The position numbers and the translations under genes are program-made. Below, piece after piece: positions 1-8,688 of a stretch of DNA of 64,000 bases. The notes beneath the pieces are model-generated. The model saw only the letters and a list, made by a program, of their open reading frames with translations. It ran no database searches and was not told the DNA's origin. Location: NCBI RefSeq assembly GCF_000425405.1, contig NZ_AUDJ01000016.1:62001-126000 (forward strand), read 5' to 3'. Origin of the DNA: Ferrimonas kyonanensis DSM 18153. GTDB taxonomy: Bacteria; Pseudomonadota; Gammaproteobacteria; Enterobacterales; Shewanellaceae. Numbering within the stretch: position 1 is the first letter of the stretch; each line of letters starts with the position of its first letter.

Positions 1-419
1 AGCATGGCGCTCAGTCCGCTCAGAGACAGCAGGATGCAGATCAAGGTGAACCGGTGCACCCGTTCGCCCAGAAAGTACCAGGCCAGCATCGCGGTAAAGA
101 CCGGATGCAGGTACTGCAGCAGGGTGGCCTCTGCCAGCGGCAGGGTGGTGACCGCGTAATAGACGCACATCAGTGCCAGGGTACCGACCAGACCCCGGGC
201 CAGTAACAGCCCTCGGTGGCGGCCCAGCGGTGCCAATCCCTTGCTGCGAATATCCAGGTAGCTGAGGATCAGTGACACCAAGGCTCGGGCGGCGACAATC
301 TCCAACACCGGAATGTCGCGGGCGCTGGTCAGCTTGACGCAGACGGTCATCAGGGCAAATCCCAGGGCCGACAACAGGGCATAGTAGAGGCTGGGGAGTG
401 GTGGGGTGCGGGTCGGCAT
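1..419 (-). CDS. EamA/DMT-family transporter, C-terminal part outside window
   Basis: The reading frame opens with ATG at 419 (MPTRTPPLPSLYYALLSALG) and runs off the left edge after 139 codons with no stop. It shows alternating hydrophobic helices and short charged loops typical of the EamA half of drug/metabolite transporters, including the LAEATLLQYLHPVFTAMLAW segment, where members carry a conserved 'lots of small residues then P-V-F-T' stretch. EamA proteins are inner-membrane permeases of about 300 residues with ten helices; this part would hold roughly the first four or five. The substrate cannot be told. It is divergent from yihY, with about 180 bp between the starts. Confidence 0.8.
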   Translation of the reverse strand, partial: MPTRTPPLPSLYYALLSALGFALMTVCVKLTSARDIPVLEIVAARALVSLILSYLDIRSKGLAPLGRHRGLLLARGLVGTLALMCVYYAVTTLPLAEATLLQYLHPVFTAMLAWYFLGERVHRFTLICILLSLSGLSAM

Positions 420-557
420 GGTGATGTCGAAACTTGGGGGGCTGGCTATCCGTGGCCGCCATAGTGGCGGTCGACCCGGTAGGGAGTCAAGGGCGGGGGT
501 GACAGTAAACCGGGGGCCGGTGGAATCAAATAGGGTAAATTGTTCTTTTCTATGCCA

Positions 558-566
558 TGTTATGAT
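558..566 (+). promoter_or_regulatory. Extended -10 promoter of yihY
   Basis: TGT followed by TATGAT at 561-566 is an extended -10 element (TG-N-TATAAT). It predicts transcription starting near 573. This lies 3' of the in-frame TTG at 540, so the usable yihY start is the ATG at 597. Confidence 0.45.
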
Positions 567-596
567 CAGAGTGACGTAAGGTTGCACAGGTTTACT

Positions 597-1472
597 ATGA
601 ACATCATGACTCGGGCTCGACTGCAGTGGCAACGGTTTCCCTGGCGTCGCATTCCCGCCTATTTTCGATTTTTGCTTCGGCGTAGCGTCGATAACCGCCT
701 GCAGGTTACCTCGGGGTACCTGGCCTACATGACCTTGTTGTCGCTGGTGCCGCTGATGGCGGTGGTGCTGTCGATCTTCTCTGCGTTTCCGGCCTTCAAA
801 GGGGTGAAGCAGCAGGTGGAGCAGTTTGTGTACAGCAACTTCGTGCCCACTGCCGGCGGTGTGGTGCAGCAGTATCTGGCGGAGTTTGTCGACAACGCGT
901 CGCGAATGACCGCCGTGGGGGTGGTGTTCCTGGCGGTGGTGGCGCTGGCGCTGATCTCGGCCATCGATAAGGCCTTGAATCAGATCTGGCGAATTCGGCA
1001 GCGCCGGCGCTGGGTGTACTCCTTCTCCATGTACTGGATGATTCTGACCCTGGGCCCTATCCTGATAGGCGCCAGTATCGTCATGACCTCTTACCTGGTG
1101 TCATTGAAGCTGTTTTCCGACGTTGGCCTGTCTGGTGTGGTGCCGTTCTTCGTGGCGAAGTTGCCATTTTTGTTGTCGGTGCTGGCGTTTGTGATGATGT
1201 ATGCACTGGTTCCCAATACCCAGGTCCGGTTTCACCATGCCCTCAGCGGTGCGGTGGTGGCGGCGCTGTTGTTTGAGGCGGGTAAGCGGGGCTTTGCCTG
1301 GTACATCACCACCTTTCCGTCTTATGAGGCGATTTATGGGGCGCTGGCCGTGATCCCGATACTCTTTGTCTGGGTGTACCTGTCCTGGATGATCCTTCTG
1401 GTGGGGGCGGAAGTGACTGCGTCTCTGCCGGAGTTCTTTGCCGTAACTGAAAAACATAAGGAATTGACATGA
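597..1472 (+). CDS. yihY: YihY/BrkB-family inner membrane protein
   Basis: This is a 291-aa polytopic membrane protein of the YihY/BrkB (UPF0761) family, once misassigned as ribonuclease BN. About six membrane helices follow a basic N-terminus; the stretch [20 protein letters not shown] and the C-terminal [20 protein letters not shown] are family hallmarks. Its molecular function is not established. I chose ATG at 597 because an extended -10 promoter sits at 558-566; an ATG at 606 is also possible. It overlaps the next gene by ATGA and precedes dtd and a yiiD-like gene, the same order as E. coli yihY-dtd-yiiD. Confidence 0.9.
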   Translation: MNIMTRARLQWQRFPWRRIPAYFRFLLRRSVDNRLQVTSGYLAYMTLLSLVPLMAVVLSIFSAFPAFKGVKQQVEQFVYSNFVPTAGGVVQQYLAEFVDNASRMTAVGVVFLAVVALALISAIDKALNQIWRIRQRRRWVYSFSMYWMILTLGPILIGASIVMTSYLVSLKLFSDVGLSGVVPFFVAKLPFLLSVLAFVMMYALVPNTQVRFHHALSGAVVAALLFEAGKRGFAWYITTFPSYEAIYGALAVIPILFVWVYLSWMILLVGAEVTASLPEFFAVTEKHKELT

Positions 1473-1999
1473 TGAAACATTGGATGATCGCCGCCGTGCT
1501 GGTTGTGATGACCGGCTGTGCCAGTACCGGAAACGACCCGGTGACCGTCGATATGAGCGGCATGACCAACGAACAGGCCACGGACCATCTGATTGAGGCC
1601 CTGAAGTCGGAGTCTTACCAGGTGAAGCGCGCCAGTGCCGGTCGTGCATTGGTGGATTACGACGGCAGCCATTTCCTGCTGCAGCCGAAGCTGATTCCCA
1701 ACGGCTTGGACCGAGTGGTGATCACCAAGTACTACGCCCTGCACCCGGATTTGGCCCAGACCCCGGAGTTACTGCTGATCATCGGCAAGTTGAATCAGCA
1801 ACTGGACTTTGCCAAGTTTGTGGTGCGCGATGAAGGCAAGGCCATCGAAGTGCGCGGCGCCGCAACCTTTGTGGATAGGATCAGCGTGCTGGAGCTGACT
1901 CGCTTCATGGATTGGACCAATCAGGGTCTGGCGCTGTTGAAGCAGCAGTTCCCCCAGGCGCAGCCCATGGCCAAAGAGGTTCGGCTCAATACCCTCTGA
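1469..1999 (+). CDS. Predicted lipoprotein, possibly YbjN-like fold
   Basis: This 176-aa protein has a short signal sequence ending in a lipobox (VMTGC, Cys17), so it should be lipid-anchored by signal peptidase II. The mature part has alternating strands and helices, with [17 protein letters not shown] and [10 protein letters not shown], that resemble the YbjN/type III-chaperone-like sensory fold; that resemblance is weak and from memory. The start overlaps the yihY stop (ATGA) and an AAGGA ribosome site precedes it, so the two are probably co-translated. The function is unknown; a role tied to yihY or dtd is only suggested by position. Confidence 0.65.
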   Translation: MMKHWMIAAVLVVMTGCASTGNDPVTVDMSGMTNEQATDHLIEALKSESYQVKRASAGRALVDYDGSHFLLQPKLIPNGLDRVVITKYYALHPDLAQTPELLLIIGKLNQQLDFAKFVVRDEGKAIEVRGAATFVDRISVLELTRFMDWTNQGLALLKQQFPQAQPMAKEVRLNTL

Positions 2000-2082
2000 G
2001 CGGCATCGCAAAGATGCGGGTTCCCGCTTGAGTTGCCACGGTGCTGAGGTCACACTGGGGCGACTTTGAATGAGGGGACACA

Positions 2083-2520
2083 ATGATCGCACTGGTGCAG
2101 CGGGTTTCGACCGCAAAAGTGGAAGTGGCAGGCCGAATCACCGGCGAAATTGACCGGGGCCTGCTGGTGTTGTTGGGTGTCGAGCAAGCGGATGACACCG
2201 ACAAACTGCGAAAGCTGGCGGATAAGGTGATGAAGTACAGAATCTTTTCCGATGACGAGGGCAAGATGAACCTTAACGTCCGCCAGGCCGGCGGCAAATT
2301 GCTGGTGGTCAGCCAGTTTACCCTGGCTGCCGACACTGGCCGCGGCCTGCGGCCCAGCTTTTCCCGTGCCGGTAAGCCGGAACAGGCTGAGGCGCAGTAC
2401 CTTGAATTTGTCGACTATTGCCGCAGCACAGGGATGGCGGTGGAGACCGGTGAGTTTGCCGCCGACATGCAGGTGTCGTTGACCAACGACGGTCCGGTGA
2501 CCTTCCACCTGCAGGTGTAG
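2083..2520 (+). CDS. dtd: D-aminoacyl-tRNA deacylase
   Basis: This 145-aa enzyme hydrolyses the ester bond of D-aminoacyl-tRNAs (and glycyl-tRNA-Ala) in the cytoplasm, a chirality proofreading step. The sequence starts [17 protein letters not shown], has the catalytic-site motif [17 protein letters not shown] in mid protein and ends with the GPVTFHLQV motif that forms the cross-subunit site (the Gly-cisPro element). Length matches the family exactly. A GAGGGGACACA ribosome site precedes the ATG. It follows the lipoprotein gene by 83 bp and is closed by a strong terminator at 2536-2562. Confidence 0.97.
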   Translation: MIALVQRVSTAKVEVAGRITGEIDRGLLVLLGVEQADDTDKLRKLADKVMKYRIFSDDEGKMNLNVRQAGGKLLVVSQFTLAADTGRGLRPSFSRAGKPEQAEAQYLEFVDYCRSTGMAVETGEFAADMQVSLTNDGPVTFHLQV

Positions 2521-2535
2521 TTGCCACAACACCAA

Positions 2536-2562
2536 CAAGCCGCTCAACGGAGCGGCTTTTTT
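2536..2562 (+). terminator. Rho-independent terminator after dtd
   Basis: AAGCCGCTC, a short AACG loop and GAGCGGCTT form a 9-bp stem that runs straight into a T-run, 17 bp after the dtd stop. Confidence 0.9.
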
Positions 2563-2573
2563 GTGGGCCATTT

Positions 2574-3536
2574 TTATCCTTTGCGTTTCAGGCTCAGGGT
2601 GCGGTCGCCGGATTTACGCGGCTTGGGTTTGTCGACCTTGGGTTTGTTGGGATTGTCGACAAAGATTTTTCGACCGCTGGGCTTGTCCAGGGCGCCGCGC
2701 CCCTCTCCCTGGCCACTCGGCCGACGCGGCGCGCCAGAGCGGGGTTTGATCGGCCTGGCGGGCCGAAAGTCGCCGTCGCGGCTGCCCTTGGGTGGAGTGG
2801 TGTTCACGGCGGTTTTGCTGGAGCCCGCCACGGCCTGGTTGATGGCCGCCATCTCGTCGGCACTCAGATCCCGCCACTGGCCGGGGCGCAGTCCCGACAG
2901 GGTCACGTTCATGATGCGGGTACGCTTCAGCTTGGTGACCTTGTAACCCAGATACTCACACATGCGTCGAATCTGACGGTTCAGTCCCTGAGTCAGCACG
3001 ATCTTAAACACATAGCGGCTGACCATGGTGACCTGACAGGGTTTGGTGACGGTATCGAGAATCGGTACCCCTTTGGACATTCGCTCGATGAAGCGTTCGC
3101 TGACCGGTTGATCGACGGTGACCACGTACTCTTTGTCGTGGGCGTTTTCGGCCCGCAGGATCTTGTTGACGATGTCGCCGTCACTGGTGAGAAAAATCAG
3201 CCCTTCGGACGGCTTGTCCAGGCGGCCGATGGGGAAGATGCGCCGCTTGTGACCAATGGCATCAATGATGTTGCCGTGCACGTCCCGCTCGGTGGTGCAG
3301 GTGATGCCGATGGGCTTGTTGTAGGCGATGTAGATGCGATCGGACTTGTTGCTGGCGCTGGCCTTGATGGGCTTACCGTCCACGGCGACCTGGTCGCCCG
3401 GCTGCACCTTGGTGCCAAGTTCCGGGGTGCGACCATTGATGGTGACGCGGTTCTGCTCGATGAGCTTGTCGGCTTCGCGGCGAGAGCAGAAGCCGGATTC
3501 GCTGATGAATTTATTCAGGCGTTTTTCGGTAGTCAC
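2574..3536 (-). CDS. rluF: 23S rRNA pseudouridine(2604) synthase
   Basis: This is an RluF-type pseudouridine synthase (320 aa from the chosen GTG). It has an N-terminal S4 RNA-binding domain (RLNKFISESGFCSRREADKL, about residues 6-50), then the catalytic domain with GRLDKPSEGL, where Asp107 is the nucleophile, and the QGLNRQIRRMCE motif. The LTQGLNRQIRRM and RTRIMNVTLSGL stretches match RluF rather than RluB or RluE. The C-terminal 60 residues form a Lys/Arg/Pro-rich tail, as in E. coli RluF. GTG at 3536 was chosen because no ATG is available and a probable promoter lies at 3575-3583; a TTG at 3584 would precede the transcript. Confidence 0.9.
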   Translation of the reverse strand: MTTEKRLNKFISESGFCSRREADKLIEQNRVTINGRTPELGTKVQPGDQVAVDGKPIKASASNKSDRIYIAYNKPIGITCTTERDVHGNIIDAIGHKRRIFPIGRLDKPSEGLIFLTSDGDIVNKILRAENAHDKEYVVTVDQPVSERFIERMSKGVPILDTVTKPCQVTMVSRYVFKIVLTQGLNRQIRRMCEYLGYKVTKLKRTRIMNVTLSGLRPGQWRDLSADEMAAINQAVAGSSKTAVNTTPPKGSRDGDFRPARPIKPRSGAPRRPSGQGEGRGALDKPSGRKIFVDNPNKPKVDKPKPRKSGDRTLSLKRKG

Positions 3537-3574
3537 TGTGGTATCCAACTGGTGGCCGGGTTTTGGCGCGCCAC

Positions 3575-3583
3575 AGTATACCA
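3575..3583 (-). promoter_or_regulatory. Extended -10 promoter of rluF
   Basis: On the minus strand TGG is followed by TATACT, an extended -10 box. The start point would fall near 3568, about 30 nt before the GTG at 3536. Confidence 0.4.
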
Positions 3584-3650
3584 AATGCAGGCCCGGCTGG
3601 GGTCGGTGGCAGAAAAAAGGCGCCCGCCGGACGCCTTAATGCTGGTCGAC

Positions 3651-4520
3651 TCAGTGGTGTGAGCCGCGGGCGATGGCCGCCAACAGGGCTTCGGGATCAA
3701 ATTTGCACAGGCCTTCGTCGGCGCCGCTGTTGTGGGTGTAGCGACGGCATACCTCGCTGTTGAGTGAGGTGTGCAGAATGATGTAGGTCTCTTTGAGGCA
3801 GGCTTCGCTGCGAACCGTGGTGGCCAGTTGGTAACCGTCCAGCTCCGGCATCTCGATGTCGGACACCAGAATCTGAATCGGTTCGCCGGCGGCGGCTTGT
3901 TCCTGCAGTCGCTCCAGGGCGGCCCGTCCGTTGGGGGCGCTGTGGTAGTCGATGCCGTGTTGCTCCAGCACGTTGGCCAGTTGTCGACGGGCAAAGCGGG
4001 AGTCGTCGCAGATCAGAATTCGCTGGCCGCGAATCTCCGCCAGGGTGGCGTCGTCGAGGACAAAATCGTCGTTGTCCTGACGGGCATTGAGGCCCACGGT
4101 TTCGTTGAGGATGCGCTCCAGATCCAGCACCTGCACCAGGTCGTTGTCGCGACGAATGACGCCGGAGCTGTAGCTGGTGTCGCCCAACTTCGTTGGCATG
4201 GCGGCAACGTCATCACTGTTGCAGTAGTGAATGGTATCGATGCCGGTCACCAGCAGACCGTACAGGCGTTCCTGCACTTCGCACACCACCACCTGTTTGC
4301 AGTCATCGGATGCCATGCCGATGGCGTTGGCCAGATCAATCACCGTCAGAGTGTGGCCCCGCAGTGGCATGGTGCCCACCACCGACGGATGGCTGCCGGG
4401 AATCTGGTTGAACTGTCGGGTGGTGACGATCTCCCGCACTTTCAGCGTGGTGATGGCGAAAGCCCGACGAGGCCCCAGGGTAAAGACCAGAAACTCTTGA
4501 CGATTATTTTCTTGTGACAT
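3651..4520 (-). CDS. cheV: CheV-type chemotaxis adaptor (CheW domain plus receiver)
   Basis: This 289-aa protein joins a CheW-like domain (about residues 8-160, with GTMPLRGHTLTVIDLA) to a response-regulator receiver domain (about 165-285). The receiver has the acidic pair CDDS (Asp172-173), the phospho-acceptor in LVSDIEMPE (Asp221) and the conserved Lys in LCKFDPEAL. CheV proteins couple chemoreceptors to CheA and are tuned by phosphorylation of the receiver. The start is ATG 4520; an upstream TTG at 4532 is possible. No other che genes are nearby, so it is an orphan acting with chemotaxis genes elsewhere; an MCP gene lies at 30.9 kb. Confidence 0.9.
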   Translation of the reverse strand: MSQENNRQEFLVFTLGPRRAFAITTLKVREIVTTRQFNQIPGSHPSVVGTMPLRGHTLTVIDLANAIGMASDDCKQVVVCEVQERLYGLLVTGIDTIHYCNSDDVAAMPTKLGDTSYSSGVIRRDNDLVQVLDLERILNETVGLNARQDNDDFVLDDATLAEIRGQRILICDDSRFARRQLANVLEQHGIDYHSAPNGRAALERLQEQAAAGEPIQILVSDIEMPELDGYQLATTVRSEACLKETYIILHTSLNSEVCRRYTHNSGADEGLCKFDPEALLAAIARGSHH

Positions 4521-4692
4521 CCCAAATACCAAAGGTGACTGCGGTTGTAATAGTGATAGCGACGGCAGATTAGCGGTGATTAAATCACGGCGGTCAGCCT
4601 GGGTTAACCTTGCCTTGGTAGGGCCAGGCTGTCCACTTAATCTGTGCTATTCTCGGCGCTTATTTGCGCTAAAACAGATTACGCAGGTGGCC

Positions 4693-5544
4693 ATGATATT
4701 TGTAAAGCCCGATCCAGCACAATTGACGGCGGGATTTGATCTTCGATTTCGGGTACTGCGTCAACCCTGGCAGCAGCCCAGAGGCAGTGAGCAGGATGAT
4801 CTGGAGGCTCAGGGATTGCACCGGGTCGGGCTGGATGGCGACGGAAACGTGGTGGCCACCGGTCGGGTGCATTCGCTGTCGTGTCGCCGCGGGCAGATTC
4901 GCTATATGGCGGTGGCGCCTGACCGTCAGCGGCAGGGCCTGGGCACGCAACTGCTGGCAGCCCTGGAGCTGGCGGCACAACAGGCCGGTCTGGAGGTGGT
5001 GGAGCTGCAGGCGAGAGAGTCTCAGCTGGGATTCTATCTGGCCCGGGGGTATCGGGACATCGGTGTCGGTCACACCCTGTTTGGCACCGTGTCGCACCGG
5101 CGCATGGCCAAGGTGCTGGACAGTGGCGTTGCCCGTTTGACTCAGGTGTGGCATCAGACCATTCCCCTGGCCGGTTTCATGCAAGTCGAGGGGCTGTCGT
5201 TTGACGGCCGCCGTTTCTGCACTCGGGCCAGTTTCGACAGTGGCCGCAATCTGCACGGAACCCTGTTTGCCGGTGCCGGATACAGCCAGGCGGTGCTCAC
5301 CGGTTGGGGGCGTGTGTGGCTGGAATTGCAATTGTGTGGGCTGGAAGGCGATATCGTGCTGGCCCGGGCGGAAGTCAGTTACAGCAAGCCGGTGGCTGAG
5401 ACGCCGGTGGCCGAGGTGGAGAGTGAGGCGTTGGATTTAGCCCCCCTGCTCAATGGTCGCAATGCCAAAGTGCCGCTGACCGTGGTGTTGGCCGATGGGC
5501 TGAGGTTACAGGCGCTGTTTGCGGTGCTGGCAGAGCGACACTGA
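4693..5544 (+). CDS. yiiD: YiiD-like protein: GNAT acetyltransferase plus hotdog (malonyl-ACP decarboxylase-type) domain
   Basis: This 283-aa protein has an N-terminal GNAT domain with the acetyl-CoA loop (VAPDRQRQGLGTQLL, about residues 75-90) and a C-terminal thioesterase-like hotdog domain (about 145-283, HGTLFAGAGYSQAVLTGWG). This architecture and the position after yihY and dtd match E. coli YiiD. The YiiD C-terminal domain has been linked to malonyl-ACP decarboxylation that can prime fatty acid synthesis without FabH (Mad family); I rely on memory for that and have not aligned the catalytic residues. ATG 4693 was chosen with a weak AGGTGG site; the frame is open upstream to 4576. Confidence 0.8.
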   Translation: MIFVKPDPAQLTAGFDLRFRVLRQPWQQPRGSEQDDLEAQGLHRVGLDGDGNVVATGRVHSLSCRRGQIRYMAVAPDRQRQGLGTQLLAALELAAQQAGLEVVELQARESQLGFYLARGYRDIGVGHTLFGTVSHRRMAKVLDSGVARLTQVWHQTIPLAGFMQVEGLSFDGRRFCTRASFDSGRNLHGTLFAGAGYSQAVLTGWGRVWLELQLCGLEGDIVLARAEVSYSKPVAETPVAEVESEALDLAPLLNGRNAKVPLTVVLADGLRLQALFAVLAERH

Positions 5545-5553
5545 GTGGCAAAC

Positions 5554-5578
5554 AAAAAGGCTCCCTCGGGAGCCTTTT
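5554..5578. terminator. Bidirectional terminator between yiiD and the DUF3014-like gene
   Basis: AAAAAGGCTCCC-TC-GGGAGCCTTTTC is a near-perfect hairpin flanked by A-run and T-run, so it can stop transcription of both convergent genes. Confidence 0.85.
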
Positions 5579-5594
5579 CGGTCGGTGAGCCTGT

Positions 5595-6464
5595 TCAGTC
5601 GTTCATGGCGGCGCGGAAACGGCGCAAGGTCGACTTCAACTTGCGGGCATTGTCCGGTCCCATGCGCAGCATCAGCTTCTCGACGTCGGTCAGCGACTCC
5701 AGATCGGTGTCTTTAAACTCGTAGTTGACGCTGTGGCTTTCCAGTGGAATGGCGGTGTCCATCTCCGGGGCCGACAGCAGCAGGTCCATGGCGTCATCCA
5801 GGCGGTCGCGGAAGCTGTCTTCGTACCCCAGTTCGGCGTAGGCCTGTTCGAACAACGGCTCCATCAGCAGGAAGGTGTCACGCAGGGCTTGCTCATCGAG
5901 GCGGTACAGGAAACTGGTGTAGGCGTCGTAACGGTGGTAGCCGTCGGGATCCAGATACAGCTGACCATTGACGTCCACCGCTTTAAACTCTTCATTCAGG
6001 CGTTTAAACGGTCCCTGCTTACGCAGGACATTGCCTTGTGCCAGATTGTCCACCAGGCCAACGAAGCGGCGGATCAGGCTATCAGGCACCAGGAATTGAC
6101 CTAATTGCATGCCATCGGACAGGCCATTGAGCTGGGCTTTGGCAAAGTCATCGGACTGGGCCAGTGTCGGCAGGGTCACTTTTGGGGCTTCGGGCTCCGG
6201 TTGTGGCTCCGGTTCGATCACTTCGGGTTCCGGTTGCGGCTCTGGCTCTGGCTCGATCACCGGTTCGGTGGGCAAGGGCTCGGCAGGCACTTCCACGATG
6301 GGCTCGATCACCGGCTCAATGGGGTCGACGGTCGCCACCGGGGCCTCCTTATCGCCGGCGAAGTAGAACCAGGCGCCGATGCTCAGAAGGATAACCAGTA
6401 CCACCATCACCATGGCAATGGTGCTGGAATTGGAACTGTTGGTGTCGCGTTCATTTGAATTCAT
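5595..6464 (-). CDS. DUF3014-like membrane-anchored protein with Pro/Glu-rich linker
   Basis: This 289-aa protein has one membrane helix near the N-terminus (about residues 17-37, MVMVVLVILLSIGAWFYFAG) preceded by a short Ser/Asn-rich cytoplasmic tail. A Pro/Glu-rich spacer of EPEPQPEPE-type repeats follows (about 45-95), then a globular domain beginning LPTLAQSDDFAKAQLNG that I recognise as DUF3014-like. The type II topology puts the globular part in the periplasm, and the spacer is suited to cross peptidoglycan. No enzymatic motif is seen and the function is unknown. It is a single gene, convergent with yiiD and 60 bp upstream of the recG 3' end. Confidence 0.75.
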   Translation of the reverse strand: MNSNERDTNSSNSSTIAMVMVVLVILLSIGAWFYFAGDKEAPVATVDPIEPVIEPIVEVPAEPLPTEPVIEPEPEPQPEPEVIEPEPQPEPEAPKVTLPTLAQSDDFAKAQLNGLSDGMQLGQFLVPDSLIRRFVGLVDNLAQGNVLRKQGPFKRLNEEFKAVDVNGQLYLDPDGYHRYDAYTSFLYRLDEQALRDTFLLMEPLFEQAYAELGYEDSFRDRLDDAMDLLLSAPEMDTAIPLESHSVNYEFKDTDLESLTDVEKLMLRMGPDNARKLKSTLRRFRAAMND

Positions 6465-6524
6465 GGTGGTCTCTTTGCTCCTGTGCCGACCTACACTCCA
6501 TTGTGCAAAATTAGCCCTGTCTGT

Positions 6525-8618
6525 CTAGGCTTGACTGTAAATCTCTCGCCCTTTTAACCACCTATCTATAAGCGGCTGCACATTTTGGGGGTAATTCCGC
6601 ATCAGATGCAGGGCCAGTCGTTTCACCTGAGGGATCAGTGCTCCGTCCCGAATCAGATCGGCGATTTTCAGATCCGCCAAGCCGGTTTGCTTGGTGCCCA
6701 GTACTTCTCCCGGGCCGCGAATTTCCAAATCCCGCTGGGCGATGATAAAGCCATCGTTGCTATCTCTGAGTACGCCGATGCGGGCCTGGGCGGTTTTTGA
6801 CAGCGGTGGATGATACAACAGCACACAGTGACTGGCGGTGCTGCCGCGGCCGACCCGGCCCCGCAACTGGTGCAACTGCGCCAGGCCAAGTCGCTCCGGA
6901 TTTTCGATGATCATCAGGCTGGCGTTGGGCACGTCCACGCCGACTTCGATCACCGTGGTGGCCACCAACAGGTCCAGCTCTCCGGACTTGAATTGATCCA
7001 TGACCTGTTGTTTTTCAGAGGATTTCATCCGCCCATGTACCAATCCGACCCGCAAATCCGGCAGTTGTTCCCCAAGTTCCTGAGCGGTGTCTTCGGCGGC
7101 CTGGCACTGAAGCACTTCGGATTCGTCGATCAGGGTGCAGACCCAATAAGCCTGTCGTCCCTGCTCCTTGCAGGCTTGGCGTACCCGCTCGACCACTTCC
7201 GGGCGTCGGCTGTCGCCCACGGCTACCGTGGTGACCGGTGTGCGCCCCGGAGGTAACTCGTCGATCACCGAAGTATCCAGATCGGCGTAGGCGGTCATGG
7301 CCAGGGTGCGGGGGATTGGGGTGGCGGTCATGATCAACTGGTGGGGGTAATTGCCGTCTTTGAAGCCTTTTTCTCTCAGCTCCAGCCGTTGATGGACGCC
7401 AAAACGGTGTTGCTCGTCGATGATGATCAGCGACAGGTGATCGAAGCGAACCTGGTCCTGAAAGATGGCATGGGTGCCGACGATCATTTTGGCGCTGCCG
7501 TCGGCGACTCGGGCCAGGGTCTGCTCCCTGGCTTTGCCTTTCAGTTTTCCTGCCAGCCAGGCGACCGGAAACCCCAGTGGCTCCAGCCAGGCGGCAAAGG
7601 CCAGGGCGTGTTGTTCCGCCAGTAACTCCGTGGGGGCCATCAACGCCACTTGTTGTCCCTGGCTCAGCACCGTCAGGGCCGCCAACGCCGCCACCAGGGT
7701 TTTGCCGGAGCCGACGTCACCTTGTACCAGCCGCATCATCGGTTGGGTCTGCGCCAGATCGGAACGGATTTCGCCGACCACCCGTTGCTGGGCGCCGGTG
7801 GGGGTAAAGGGCAGCTGGTTGAGAAAATCCCGCTCGACGGCGCGGTCCACCTGCTGCGGCAATGCCGTGTGCTGATCGGCACTTTGGCGCAATTGCAGCA
7901 TCGACAGGTTTTGAGCCAGTAACTCCTCCATCGCCAGGCGTTGCTGAGCCGGGTGCTGGCCTTCGGTGAGCAGGTCGACATTGGCGTCGGCAGGGGGCCG
8001 GTGAACGTAATGCAGGGCCTGAGCCATGCTCATCTGTTGGTCGTACAACCCTTCAGGCAGCAGTTCTGGCACCGGATGGCGGCGCAGGTGGTCCACCGCT
8101 TGTTCGCACAGTTTGCGCAGGCTGAGCTGTTTCAGCCCTTCGGTGGTGGGGTAGATGGGCGTCAGGCTTTCTTCCAGCAAGGGGGCGTTGTCGTCCTCCA
8201 GCAGGCTGTACTCCGGATGGATGATCTCCAGCCCGTGCAGGCCGCGTCTGGCTTCACCAAAGGCGCGCAGTCGTTTGCCTGGTTGCAGGCTGTTTTTCTG
8301 AGCCATGGCGAAGTTAAAGAAGCGCAGGGTCAGGCTGCCACTGGCGTCGAGGATCTTCACCGTCATCATCCGCTTGCGGCCATAGGTGACATTGGCGGAC
8401 AGAATCTCACCCTCTACGGTGCCGTGGATGCCGGGCATCAGGCTGGCGATGGTCCAGATTCGAGTGCGGTCTTCGTAGCGCAGGGGCAGGTGGAACAGCA
8501 GGTCCTGCACCGAGTCGACGCCAATCTTGGCGAGTTTTTCTGCTACTTTGCTGCCGACGCCCTTAAGGGAGGTGACCGGCAGGGCCGCTAGATCCGTCAC
8601 ACCGTTATCCAAAACCAC
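6525..8618 (-). CDS. recG: ATP-dependent DNA helicase RecG
   Basis: This 697-aa superfamily 2 helicase remodels stalled replication forks and recombination intermediates. The N-terminal wedge/OB domain (about residues 1-160, with LKGVGSKVAEKLAKIG) is followed by helicase motifs: Walker A GDVGSGKT, motif II DEQH, motif III TATPIPRT and motif VI QLRGRVGRG. The TRG-type C-terminal region is present and the length matches E. coli RecG (693 aa). The start is GTG (GTG GTT TTG GAT). It stands 70 bp downstream of the acyl-CoA ligase gene, whereas in enterics it directly follows trmH. Confidence 0.97.
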   Translation of the reverse strand: MVLDNGVTDLAALPVTSLKGVGSKVAEKLAKIGVDSVQDLLFHLPLRYEDRTRIWTIASLMPGIHGTVEGEILSANVTYGRKRMMTVKILDASGSLTLRFFNFAMAQKNSLQPGKRLRAFGEARRGLHGLEIIHPEYSLLEDDNAPLLEESLTPIYPTTEGLKQLSLRKLCEQAVDHLRRHPVPELLPEGLYDQQMSMAQALHYVHRPPADANVDLLTEGQHPAQQRLAMEELLAQNLSMLQLRQSADQHTALPQQVDRAVERDFLNQLPFTPTGAQQRVVGEIRSDLAQTQPMMRLVQGDVGSGKTLVAALAALTVLSQGQQVALMAPTELLAEQHALAFAAWLEPLGFPVAWLAGKLKGKAREQTLARVADGSAKMIVGTHAIFQDQVRFDHLSLIIIDEQHRFGVHQRLELREKGFKDGNYPHQLIMTATPIPRTLAMTAYADLDTSVIDELPPGRTPVTTVAVGDSRRPEVVERVRQACKEQGRQAYWVCTLIDESEVLQCQAAEDTAQELGEQLPDLRVGLVHGRMKSSEKQQVMDQFKSGELDLLVATTVIEVGVDVPNASLMIIENPERLGLAQLHQLRGRVGRGSTASHCVLLYHPPLSKTAQARIGVLRDSNDGFIIAQRDLEIRGPGEVLGTKQTGLADLKIADLIRDGALIPQVKRLALHLMRNYPQNVQPLIDRWLKGREIYSQA

Positions 8619-8658
8619 TGTAAATATGATCAGATAATAGCAGCCCTAGGCTGAGGAA

Positions 8659-8679
8659 TCAGCCCCTTAGTGGGGCTGA
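8659..8679 (-). terminator. Terminator-like hairpin after the acyl-CoA ligase gene
   Basis: TCAGCCCC-TTAGT-GGGGCTGA makes an 8-bp stem just after the acyl-CoA ligase stop. On the minus strand it is followed only by TTCCTC, so termination may be partial and allow read-through into recG. Confidence 0.5.
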
Positions 8680-8688
8680 CTGCGGCGC

